Below, in pieces: positions 1 through 5,347 of a stretch of 5,347 nucleotides of DNA. Where the stretch lies: contig JAOUGB010000200.1 of NCBI GenBank assembly GCA_029857875.1, positions 1-5,347 of the forward strand. Reading direction: 5' to 3'. Position numbers and translations under genes: made by a program. The DNA is from Desulfobacteraceae bacterium. Its GTDB lineage: Bacteria > Desulfobacterota > Desulfobacteria > Desulfobacterales > UBA11574. The notes below the pieces were generated by a model, which was not told the DNA's origin, made no database searches, and saw only the letters and a program-made list of their open reading frames with translations. Positions within the stretch are counted from its first letter, which is position 1; every line of letters begins with the position of its first letter.

Positions 1-229
1 TCTCCTCCCCGAACATGTTGGAAACAATTTTTAGGATGCATGATTTATTAAATGTGACGGAAACAGTTCCATTTGATTCACCAGTAAATCCGATAACACC
101 GGAAACATCTCCTTGGGCAAAGTCATTTTCTTTGAGGTAAGGTTTTCCTGCTTCAGGCTTAATAAATGCCATTGTTTCAAGAACATTCAACGTCGCATTA
201 ATAAATGGATTAATAAGTTTTACATCCAT
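1..229 (-). CDS. CheX-like chemotaxis protein, N-terminal part (runs off left edge)
   Basis: The visible 76 codons begin MDVKLINPFINATLNVLETM and continue with a GDVSGVIGFTG segment, then SNGTVSVTF and ILKIVSNMFGEE. This is the typical N-terminal half of the CheX/CheC-type phosphatase fold: a first helix, then the strand pair G-V-I-G-F/G-T-V-S-V, then the helix with the SNMFGE signature. Members of this family dephosphorylate CheY-P or act as stand-alone signalling adaptors in the cytoplasm; which applies here is unknown. The start ATG (229-227) is preceded by AGAGGA with an 8-nt spacer, a good ribosome binding site. An ATG 8 nt further upstream is out of frame. The remaining C-terminal half, including the usual E-x-x-N catalytic helix, lies outside the window, so activity cannot be judged. 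The tail of a CheY-like receiver sits 55 nt upstream, consistent with a former cheY-cheX pair. Confidence 0.85.
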   Translation of the reverse strand, partial: MDVKLINPFINATLNVLETMAFIKPEAGKPYLKENDFAQGDVSGVIGFTGESNGTVSVTFNKSCILKIVSNMFGEE

Positions 230-236
230 TGCCCCA

Positions 237-242
237 TCCTCT
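237..242 (-). promoter_or_regulatory. Ribosome binding site of the cheX-like gene
   Basis: AGAGGA on the minus strand lies 7-8 nt before the ATG at 229. It is the only good Shine-Dalgarno match near the beginning of the conserved CheX sequence and fixes the start. Confidence 0.6.
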
Positions 243-284
243 TTGATCACTAATTGGAATGTGAAAACAGTGAAGAATTGAAAA

Positions 285-341
285 TCAATCAAATACCTTC
301 TTTAATTTTTCGCTGATTGTTTCTGACGTAAACGGTTTCAC
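285..341 (-). pseudogene. C-terminal tail of a CheY-like response regulator (remnant)
   Basis: One minus-strand frame reads V-KPFTSETISEKLKKVFD followed by TGA (287-285). A K-P-F motif (the conserved receiver lysine and cis-proline region before the last helix) followed by an amphipathic helix of this length is the standard end of a CheY receiver domain. The frame is closed by TAG at 344-342 immediately upstream. The neighbouring frame reads KYLLGE at 354-337, resembling the Y-L-x-K-P-F lead-in of receivers, so the join may be frameshifted. The rest of the roughly 120-aa domain is missing: the sequence upstream belongs to an unrelated 87-aa gene. The position just before cheX is where a partner cheY would be expected. 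The call rests on a short match, but the motif and position agree. Confidence 0.6.
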
Positions 342-352
342 CTAGCAAATAC

Positions 353-616
353 TTACTCCTGACCTGATTTTCGTCTGTTACTGTTCGACCTTTTAATTTC
401 GTCTATGTTGGGGTTTGCTTCGATACAGGCAGGACACTTGACTATATACTTGTCAGTTGAAGACTTAAATAAAATGCCACCCTGTAATCCAAATCCCCCT
501 GATGTTGGTGTTATTTCAAGGATTGTTTCGCATCCGCAGTCTGAACATTTACCATTTAATACGAGTGTCGATTTTTCTGGGTTAGCTTCAAATATTTTTC
601 TTAATATCTCAATCAT
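353..616 (-). CDS. Small cysteine-motif (zinc-ribbon-like) protein of unknown function, 87 aa
   Basis: I do not recognise a named family. The protein opens with a short charged helix (MIEILRKIFEANPEK). It then shows C24-x-x-C27-x-C29, followed 31 residues later by C61-x-x-C64, with beta-like stretches (ETILEITP, KYIVKC) and a glycine-rich turn (GGFGLQGG) between. Two C-x-x-C knuckles of this spacing suggest a zinc ribbon; metal binding is inferred. The C-terminus (from about 71) is polar and basic, probably disordered. The ATG at 616 is the only sensible start because an in-frame TAA lies 9 nt upstream. No clear Shine-Dalgarno is visible; instead the ATG overlaps the stop of a short upstream frame (ATGATTGA), so translation may be coupled. 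The stop is followed directly by a receiver-domain remnant. A plus-strand frame over the same region lacks any recognisable motif. Confidence 0.65.
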   Translation of the reverse strand: MIEILRKIFEANPEKSTLVLNGKCSDCGCETILEITPTSGGFGLQGGILFKSSTDKYIVKCPACIEANPNIDEIKRSNSNRRKSGQE

Positions 617-677
617 TATGGATTACATTTTTTGCGATTTCAGCAACTGTCCTCGGATAATCATCAAATGTTGTCAT
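609..677 (-). CDS. Short open frame of unknown function, coupled to the zinc-ribbon-like gene; possibly a gene remnant
   Basis: From the ATG at 677 the frame encodes 22 residues, MTTFDDYPRTVAEIA then KNVIHND, and ends TGA at 611-609, overlapping the ATG of the 87-aa gene. The same frame stays open upstream to 746 (reading HKKYKIILNEAKKTLPINKN, then LFH) without another ATG and without a ribosome binding site at 677. The amino-acid composition looks like real protein with a helix (TVAEIAKNVI). The stretch is therefore best read as the 3' end of a decayed gene or as a tiny leader peptide. I do not recognise the family. Its open part begins only a few bases from the stop of the receiver remnant at 742, so the original 5' end has probably been lost in a rearrangement. 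Confidence 0.3.
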   Translation of the reverse strand: MTTFDDYPRTVAEIAKNVIHND

Positions 678-741
678 ATGGAAGAGGTTTTTATTTATAG
701 GTAGAGTCTTTTTGGCTTCATTCAGAATAATTTTATATTTC

Positions 742-872
742 TTATGTTATCAGGAGCTCCTTAATTGTATTTAAAAGCTCGTATAGTTCAAAAGGTTTGG
801 CTAAGGTCGTTGTGTACCAAAACTCTTGGCCAAATGAAAATAGTTCTCTGGGCCGATCCGACCGCCTTCTGA
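742..872 (-). pseudogene. Frameshifted C-terminal fragment of a CheY-like response regulator
   Basis: On the minus strand, 872-807 reads SEGGRIGPENYF-HLAKSFGTQR (22 codons) and then hits CCT-TAG. Shifting by one base at 807, the next frame reads TLAKPFELYELLNTIKELLI-T and ends TAA at 744-742. Joined, these give the classic receiver ending: the S-G-G-G-R-like loop after strand 4, helix 4, G-A/T-x-R-T-L-A-K-P-F with the conserved lysine and proline, and the final helix. The simplest explanation is loss of one base in an original CGA-ACC-TTA. Only about 43 of the usual 120 residues remain; the phosphoacceptor aspartate and N-terminal acidic pocket are absent upstream. The gene is therefore doubly broken, by a 5' truncation and a frameshift. 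A sequencing error could explain the frameshift but not the truncation. Confidence 0.7.
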
Positions 873-1031
873 TTTGGTGGGGTTATCTTTTCCGGACTGC
901 CTCCTCCTCACACTTGCGGATATCAGCTTCCTTATTTAACCCTTTGAATTATTAATCCAGATCCTAATGTCCAGGTTTTCTGATCATGCTTGGCCCTTTA
1001 TCAAACCACACTCTTCAGACCAAGTAACTTA

Positions 1032-1046
1032 TTATTGTAACAATAA
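1032..1046. repeat. Short perfect inverted repeat, possible operator
   Basis: TTATTGT-A-ACAATAA is a 7-bp-arm palindrome with a single central base. It lies about 70 nt beyond the stop of the PAS/LuxR gene. Such compact symmetry suits a dimeric regulator, but AT-rich DNA gives such patterns by chance, and no promoter next to it could be recognised. Confidence 0.3.
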
Positions 1047-1091
1047 CATAAATTTTAGCATGATTGTTGGTAAATAACTGGGAGCGAATTA

Positions 1092-1106
1092 GTAGTTTTT
1101 AACTAC
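1092..1106 (-). terminator. Weak hairpin just after the PAS/LuxR gene
   Basis: GTAGTT-AAA-AACTAC on the minus strand can form a 6-bp stem with a 3-nt loop, beginning 7 nt after the TAA of the regulator gene. Position fits transcription termination, but the stem has only two G-C pairs and no clear T-tract follows, so a strong intrinsic terminator is not supported. Confidence 0.25.
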
Positions 1107-1112
1107 CTATAA

Positions 1113-3926
1113 TTATCTGGTGAGAGATTGGAGATAGGTCCTGAGATTGATTTTCTTGTGTGACAATCCCAGCTTTTTTCGGATATTTTTCATGTGAAAC
1201 AGAACAGCATGAGGTGACACATTTGACAACAAAGCAATATCTTTATGTGTTTTACCCTCCCTGATGAGGTCGGCTACATGAATTTCAGTTGGCGTAAGAT
1301 CTAAGTATCCTGCTAACTGGTTTTTTGCAAAAGGAAAAATCACTTTATTAAAATTTGTTTTTATAATATCCAGATAGGTTTTATTTTTTGGGCCTATGCC
1401 GCCTGCCTCCAGCTTTTCAATGTAAGGGAAAATGAATTTTTTTAAGTTAATCAATATATTTTCTTCCAATTTTTTCTTCTCTTCCTCAAGGTGCTCCAGG
1501 AGAACCTCCAATGCTGTGTTTACTTTTTCAAGATGTTTAGCCTTTTGCGAAAGTTCCTTCCTTTTTTTCCGCAACGCCTCCTCTGTCTGCTTGCGTTCGG
1601 TTATATCTCTTACCACTCCACAAAGTATCCGGCGATCCCCCAACTTAAATGTTCCAGAGGATATCTCAACAGGAAATATTGTCCCATCCTTTCGCTTATG
1701 GTATCGAAGTGGGATTCTGGAAATTTCGCCGGAAAGGACCTGTTTAATGGATTGCTCGGATTCTTCTGGTTCGGCTGTAATGCTCGAATGCCTTAAACTA
1801 AGGAATTCGTCCTTGCTGTAACCATACATGCTCTGGCAGATGCCATTGACATCAATAAACTCTTTTGTTGCAACGTCAAAAAGCATAATGGCATCAGATA
1901 CGGTATCGAAAAGCTGACGGTATTTCTCTCCACTTTCCTGCAGTGCCGCCTCCACCTGTTTGCGCGTTACTATTTCCTTCTTTAATCGCTCATTTATTTT
2001 GATAAGATCGGCTGTTCGTTCCTCAACCCTTCCTTCTAACTCATCGTGAGCTTTTTGTAGCCCTTCCTCCGCACGCATTCGCTGAATTGCCAGTGCATAA
2101 TAATCGGCCAGTCTGCGAATTGCATTCAGATCATGTTCCGTATAATCTTCGTTTTTATTCGCAAGTGCAATCTGGCCAACAAGTTCTATGTCCAATGTGA
2201 CGGGAACAGTTAGAAAACGTTCAAGAGGTATGTGTCCTTTGGGGAGGCCTCTTGCTGCAGGATGTTCGGCTGGCTTATTGGCAATAAAAGCCTCACGAGT
2301 GTTTAGAGCATGTCCCCAAAGCCGGCCGTAGAGACCATCCTTTCCAATGGGAAAGGCGATTCTGGTTTTCGTTTCTGTTACCGTACACTGCCCGTTTAGC
2401 ATCTCTGTTAGAGTATGGCCGACATTTTCACCGGTATTCGGATCGACTGAGGACACATAACCGTGCTTACTGCCCGTTAAGTGCATGGCCTCATCCAAGA
2501 TTGTATTCGTGATGTCTTCAATGGTGGAATCATGTGAAATAAGTGGTTTATACAACTTTGATAGAGAGGTGTTCACAGCCAATTCCCATTTCAACGCCTC
2601 CTCTGCCTGAATCCGATCGGTAATGTCATAAATTATCGAATACAGAAGTTTTTGGCCATGTAATTTAATAGGGCCGCTGTATACTTCAACATCACGGATA
2701 TCTCCGTTCGACAAACGGTGACGGAAAATAAAGTGGCGTCGTTTTTCCGACTTTGCCTGTTCCATTTCCTGGAATACTTGTTCCTTGGTTAGTATATTTA
2801 TGTCTGTAATTTTCTTAGCAGTAAGCTCTTCCAGACTCCAGCCATAATAGGAGATAGCTGCTGGGTTGGCATCTACAATATCTGCACTCTCCGGATCAAT
2901 TAGGAGCATCACAGAGTGATTATTCTTGAAAAGGCTCCTGTACCGTTCCTCACTGTCCCGCAGCGCTTCCTCTGATTGCTTTCGCTCGGAGATGTCACGC
3001 GAGACGCCATGCATCCCGACAACTGCTCCACCGGGACCCCTTATCGCTTTAACGATGTTCTCCATCCAGACGGTAGAACCGTCCTTGCGGCAGTACTCGA
3101 CCTCGATTGTGATTGACCTGTCTGGATCAACCGTGTCCTCCTCATCTCTCTGAAGCTCTTCTAAAAACATTATTTGGACCTTTTGAAGAGACTCCGGTGT
3201 AATCATTTCCTCCAAGGGCTGCCGTTTTCGTTCTTCCGGCGTAAAGCCCAGCACATTCTCGATGGAAGGGCTAACATATGTGGTTTGAAAATTCCGGTCG
3301 ATGGTCCAAACGATATCGACCATCTTTTCTGCGAGAAACCTAAATTTTCCCTCGCTTTCCCGCAGTGCCCGCTCCGCCTGCTTGCGGTCAGTTATATCCC
3401 TGAAACTCCATACTCGACCCGCTATCTGCCCATCTCTAATCAAAGGAGATGAAAAACGTTCAAAAACTCGACCATCTTTAAAATCGAGCAGATCGAAATC
3501 CTCATCCGATGTTTTGTATAAAGCCTGAACCTTTGAAAGGAATACTTCAGGCTTTTTCAACTGACCTAAAACAAAATCTAAAAGCTTTTTATCTTCTCTT
3601 GTTCGGATAAGTTCAACAGGGATCTGCCACATTTGAGAGAAGCGCTTGTTTGTATGCGTAACCTGTCCTTTTTCATCAACTACCAAGATACCGTCTGCAG
3701 TTGATTCAACGGTAGCTCTGAGGAGTTCCTCACCCTCACGCAGCGCTTCTTCAGCCTTTTTGCGTTCGGTGATGAGTCTTGATAACTGGTCAATTTCTCG
3801 TAAACGTATTCTCCCGGTTTCTACTGCAATATTTTTATAGTACTCTATCTCTTCTTTTGCTTTTTTTAGCGACTGTTCCAATTCAGAATATTGCTCTATT
3901 AAAGATTTGTTTTCTTCAACCATCAT
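1113..3926 (-). CDS. Multi-PAS/GAF sensory regulator with C-terminal LuxR-type HTH, 937 aa
   Basis: This is a soluble cytoplasmic one-component regulator; no membrane segment is seen. Layout by residue: N-terminal coiled coil 1-65; PAS 66-178; PAS 190-313, with the PAC-type YCRKDGSTVWME at 278; PAS 325-437; GAF about 455-615; coiled coil 615-665; PAS 668-777, with RKDGTIFPVEISSG at 745; charged coiled coil 778-825; a helical segment 826-870 (LKKFIFPYIEKLE and similar); LuxR/GerE helix-turn-helix 872-935. The HTH shows LTPTEIHVADLIREGKTHKD, then IALLSNVSP and the recognition helix ending NIRKKLGL. PAS-end linkers of the type DITERKQAEEALR recur six times. There is no HisKA, HATPase or receiver domain, so phosphotransfer is not expected to be its own activity. 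Ligands or cofactors cannot be read from sequence. The start has tandem ATGs (3926 and 3923); GGAG lies 6 nt before the first. It overlaps the FIST gene stop by 11 nt, implying an operon with it. Confidence 0.9.
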   Translation of the reverse strand: MMVEENKSLIEQYSELEQSLKKAKEEIEYYKNIAVETGRIRLREIDQLSRLITERKKAEEALREGEELLRATVESTADGILVVDEKGQVTHTNKRFSQMWQIPVELIRTREDKKLLDFVLGQLKKPEVFLSKVQALYKTSDEDFDLLDFKDGRVFERFSSPLIRDGQIAGRVWSFRDITDRKQAERALRESEGKFRFLAEKMVDIVWTIDRNFQTTYVSPSIENVLGFTPEERKRQPLEEMITPESLQKVQIMFLEELQRDEEDTVDPDRSITIEVEYCRKDGSTVWMENIVKAIRGPGGAVVGMHGVSRDISERKQSEEALRDSEERYRSLFKNNHSVMLLIDPESADIVDANPAAISYYGWSLEELTAKKITDINILTKEQVFQEMEQAKSEKRRHFIFRHRLSNGDIRDVEVYSGPIKLHGQKLLYSIIYDITDRIQAEEALKWELAVNTSLSKLYKPLISHDSTIEDITNTILDEAMHLTGSKHGYVSSVDPNTGENVGHTLTEMLNGQCTVTETKTRIAFPIGKDGLYGRLWGHALNTREAFIANKPAEHPAARGLPKGHIPLERFLTVPVTLDIELVGQIALANKNEDYTEHDLNAIRRLADYYALAIQRMRAEEGLQKAHDELEGRVEERTADLIKINERLKKEIVTRKQVEAALQESGEKYRQLFDTVSDAIMLFDVATKEFIDVNGICQSMYGYSKDEFLSLRHSSITAEPEESEQSIKQVLSGEISRIPLRYHKRKDGTIFPVEISSGTFKLGDRRILCGVVRDITERKQTEEALRKKRKELSQKAKHLEKVNTALEVLLEHLEEEKKKLEENILINLKKFIFPYIEKLEAGGIGPKNKTYLDIIKTNFNKVIFPFAKNQLAGYLDLTPTEIHVADLIREGKTHKDIALLSNVSPHAVLFHMKNIRKKLGLSHKKINLRTYLQSLTR
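1570..3778 (-). repeat. Six dispersed copies of a ~40-bp PAS-linker repeat inside the regulator gene
   Basis: Imperfect copies encoding variants of D-I-T-E-R-K-Q-A-E-E-A-L-R lie at about 1570-1611, 1939-1979, 2590-2630, 2959-2999, 3361-3402 and 3739-3778. They mark the signalling-helix linkers that separate the sensory modules. Third-position differences show that the copies are old or held by protein selection, but the shared core (for example CGCAGCGCTTC/CGCAACGCCTC on the plus strand) could still support recombination that gains or loses PAS units. Confidence 0.8.
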
Positions 3927-5151
3927 CTTTTTCTCCAGCCAAAACCACTAACACTCCTGTCCAGTCAAGCCCTCTACTTTTTTGAAGAAGAGGGGCCACT
4001 TCAACACCAGAGTAAAAACCAAATAATGGCGAATTATGCTGGTTAAATACCGACTGAATTTCGGAAGCTTCTTCGGTTTTGGTATTAGAATAGCCTGATG
4101 TTCGCCCAGCACAATCAATATAAAACCCGAAAAGAGCTTTCTTTCCATCTGCTTTTATCTGGTCCATCAATTCTGTGGAATTTTTCTTTGCAGACTCAAT
4201 CATTTTTTCTGTATCTCTTAACATAAATTGTATTTCTGTCCCTGTCTCAAAGTCTGGTTCAAAAATACCAATACCTTCTCCATTTGGTAAACATCCTGTA
4301 ATGAGCCTGTTGACATAATTTTCTTCAATTGGCTGTTCATATCTTTTCCCATGGTTTTTCCCTATTGTCAAAAGGTTAACAGGACGTTGGTGTCGCCAAT
4401 CATTGTTTCCATAAAGCTCATCAATCATCTCAACGATAGGCTTCCCATCCAATTCATAAATGATAGATTTGTCCATTTTTGTAATTTTATGATAGACACC
4501 ACTTAAAGGTGTGCAACCGTGCATAATTCGAAAATAGGGCTTGAAATCACCAGTTAACATGACGCCCACTACACTTTGGCTGTCAACATAAGAGCCGCAA
4601 AACTGTTTAGTGGGGCCAAGGTCATAACCTCCTATTAAACCTGCACCTACAATAGGAACATTCGATTGGATCTCCTGTTCAATGCCCTCAATTAGAGGGG
4701 ATGAAGCGTTAAGAACCGGTGGCAATTCGTCTTTTGCAGGAGTTTTAACCGAATCATAAAATATAATTAAAAGCTTGTCTTCTTGTTCATGCGACAATTT
4801 ATTTGCTAATTTATACCCTGCACGTTTCTCATCTTTATCCAAATAACTTGCTGCAGCCTCTCTATACTTGAGTGTTTTTGACTCTATTATAGCAGCACCA
4901 GCAGGATAACCTTCATATGAAAGCAAATCATTGGTAATAATTCCTAAAGCGGAACCGCCTATAATGGGCACTTGATCTCCCACAACATTTTTCAGCCCTC
5001 GGAAATAATCTTCATGATCGACTTGTCCACCGCAAAAGGCAAACACCAAATCCGGACTTTGAATATTCCCTTTTTCCATTGCATTTTTGGCCACTGCCAT
5101 ACCTGATAAGAATCCATCTTTTTGGTTAGAATATCCGGTTCCAATTTTCAT
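3916..5151 (-). CDS. FIST-domain sensory protein (FIST_N + FIST_C), 411 aa
   Basis: FIST proteins are intracellular signal-transduction sensors thought to bind small ligands, possibly amino acids; in many bacteria the domain precedes kinase or chemoreceptor output modules. Here it stands alone. FIST_N spans about residues 30-215 (DLVFAFCGG, the PIIGGSALG loop, VPIVGAGLIGG). The domain junction is HGCTPLSGVYHKITKMD (211-227), and FIST_C spans about 228-390 with FGFYIDCAGR (341-350) and the family-typical ending PLFGFYSGVEVAPL, GLDWTGVLVVL. The length is normal for a complete two-domain FIST protein. I start at the ATG at 5151 (MKIGTGYSNQ) because AGGAGAAGG lies directly before it and homologous FIST proteins begin near this motif. 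A TTG at 5232 would add 27 residues with a hydrophobic stretch but lacks a good site. The stop overlaps the start of the PAS/LuxR regulator, a likely functional partner. Confidence 0.88.
   Translation of the reverse strand: MKIGTGYSNQKDGFLSGMAVAKNAMEKGNIQSPDLVFAFCGGQVDHEDYFRGLKNVVGDQVPIIGGSALGIITNDLLSYEGYPAGAAIIESKTLKYREAAASYLDKDEKRAGYKLANKLSHEQEDKLLIIFYDSVKTPAKDELPPVLNASSPLIEGIEQEIQSNVPIVGAGLIGGYDLGPTKQFCGSYVDSQSVVGVMLTGDFKPYFRIMHGCTPLSGVYHKITKMDKSIIYELDGKPIVEMIDELYGNNDWRHQRPVNLLTIGKNHGKRYEQPIEENYVNRLITGCLPNGEGIGIFEPDFETGTEIQFMLRDTEKMIESAKKNSTELMDQIKADGKKALFGFYIDCAGRTSGYSNTKTEEASEIQSVFNQHNSPLFGFYSGVEVAPLLQKSRGLDWTGVLVVLAGEKDDG
3933..3936 (-). promoter_or_regulatory. Ribosome binding site of the PAS/LuxR gene, inside the FIST gene
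   Basis: GGAG followed by AAAAAG and ATG lies within the last codons of the FIST gene. Its 6-nt spacing favours the first of the two adjacent ATG codons, and its location supports coupled translation. Confidence 0.6.
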
Positions 5152-5154
5152 TTT

Positions 5155-5163
5155 CCTTCTCCT
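5155..5163 (-). promoter_or_regulatory. Ribosome binding site of the FIST gene
   Basis: AGGAGAAGG on the minus strand ends 3 nt before the ATG at 5151, with its AGGAG core 7 nt away. It is the strongest Shine-Dalgarno in the region and decides the start in favour of MKIG over the upstream TTG. Confidence 0.7.
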
Positions 5164-5347
5164 ATTACAAACAATGTGACGACGCAATGCTTGTATCATC
5201 ACCAACAAAAAAATGAGACTCGCATAAGTCAAAAGATTTCAGGATGGTGAAGGAATGCACACTTCTTGCAGTAATATTCTCTGATTAATATCGGCTAAAC
5301 AGCTTAACTTCTATTAAATAGTGTTGATTTAATAAATTATGTAAAAT
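5164..5347 (-). other. Upstream region of the FIST/PAS-LuxR operon
   Basis: No gene is visible here. The region is AT-rich at its far end and should hold the operon promoter. A TTGACT hexamer (5227-5232, minus) resembles a -35 box, but no good -10 box follows at 16-18 nt. Another weak candidate is TTTACA at the far edge with TATTTA 19 nt later. Neither is convincing, so the promoter is not assigned. Confidence 0.4.
5312..5334. repeat. AT-rich inverted repeat upstream of the FIST gene
   Basis: TATTAAAT-AGTGTTG-ATTTAATA has perfect 8-bp arms around a 7-nt spacer. It lies about 160 nt before the FIST start. It could be a regulator-binding site, for example for the LuxR-type product of the operon, or part of a terminator of a gene beyond the edge. 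The arms are purely A/T, so chance is possible. Confidence 0.35.

Larger units (their letters stand above)
873..1112. other. Intergenic stretch without a recognisable gene
   Basis: No frame here gives a convincing protein on either strand. On the minus strand a 21-codon open piece (about 950-885) contains EADIRKCEEEAVRKR, loosely like a PAS linker, but it is bounded by stops and too short to trust. Two short AT-rich inverted repeats lie between 1032 and 1106. The stretch separates the end of the PAS/LuxR gene from the receiver remnant and may hold a rearrangement junction near 873-890. Confidence 0.5.

Noticed and set aside
405..704. 99-codon plus-strand open frame opposite the zinc-ribbon-like gene
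   Set aside because: No recognisable motif and no ribosome binding site; it lies opposite the minus-strand gene with paired cysteine motifs and the short coupled frame, so it is most simply their antisense shadow.
803..810. Programmed ribosomal frameshift in the receiver fragment
   Set aside because: No slippery heptamer or downstream structure is evident and the gene also lacks its 5' part, so ordinary decay is the simpler explanation.
885..950. Minus-strand peptide EADIRKCEEEAVRKR resembling a PAS linker
   Set aside because: Only 21 codons between stops, no start and no flanking PAS sequence; the similarity is to a low-complexity charged helix and may be chance.
940..1083. Plus-strand open stretch of more than 40 codons reading PFELLIQILMSRFSDHAWPF onward
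   Set aside because: It begins straight after a stop, has no ribosome binding site at its internal ATG and shows no recognisable family feature.
1432..1821. Plus-strand open frames of about 100-130 codons inside the PAS/LuxR gene
   Set aside because: Serine-, phenylalanine- and arginine-rich antisense translations of repeated PAS-linker and coiled-coil codons; the minus-strand frame is clearly the real one.
3948..4148. 66-codon minus-strand open frame inside the FIST gene
   Set aside because: Out-of-frame shadow of the FIST_C coding sequence with no independent support.

Overview
The window is a roughly 5.3 kb, AT-leaning bacterial segment in which every recognisable gene lies on the minus strand, so it is read from right to left. 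The gene set is a signalling cluster: a FIST sensor, a multi-PAS/GAF/LuxR-type regulator, a CheX-like protein and fragments of CheY-like receivers. This style is common in sulfate-reducing and related Desulfobacterota (Deltaproteobacteria). The assignment is inferred from gene style only; no marker gene is present.

Right half (about 5347 to 1113): an AT-rich upstream region with an 8-bp-arm inverted repeat leads into a FIST-domain sensor protein (411 aa from the chosen ATG). Its stop codon overlaps by 11 nt the start of a 937-aa soluble regulator, which has a coiled coil, three PAS domains, a GAF domain, a fourth PAS domain and a C-terminal LuxR-type helix-turn-helix. The regulator has no histidine kinase, ATPase or receiver domain. 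The overlap and a good internal ribosome binding site suggest translational coupling. The pair looks like a ligand-responsive transcription unit: FIST and PAS/GAF sense, LuxR HTH binds DNA.

Middle (about 1112 to 740): no intact gene. Reading the minus strand shows the decayed C-terminal third of a CheY-like response regulator, split over two frames by a single-base loss near 807. Upstream of it are only two short AT-rich inverted repeats and no recognisable coding sequence.

Left part (about 746 to 1): a short open frame of unknown function overlaps, by ATGATTGA, the start of an 87-aa cysteine-motif (zinc-ribbon-like) protein. Directly after its stop comes the tail of another CheY-like receiver, ending KPFTSETISEKLKKVFD. 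Then comes the start of a CheX-like chemotaxis phosphatase gene that runs off the left edge. The receiver tail just before cheX suggests a cheY-cheX pair whose cheY was mostly deleted or replaced. The 285-890 stretch therefore looks like a rearrangement scar with two receiver remnants around a small-protein locus.
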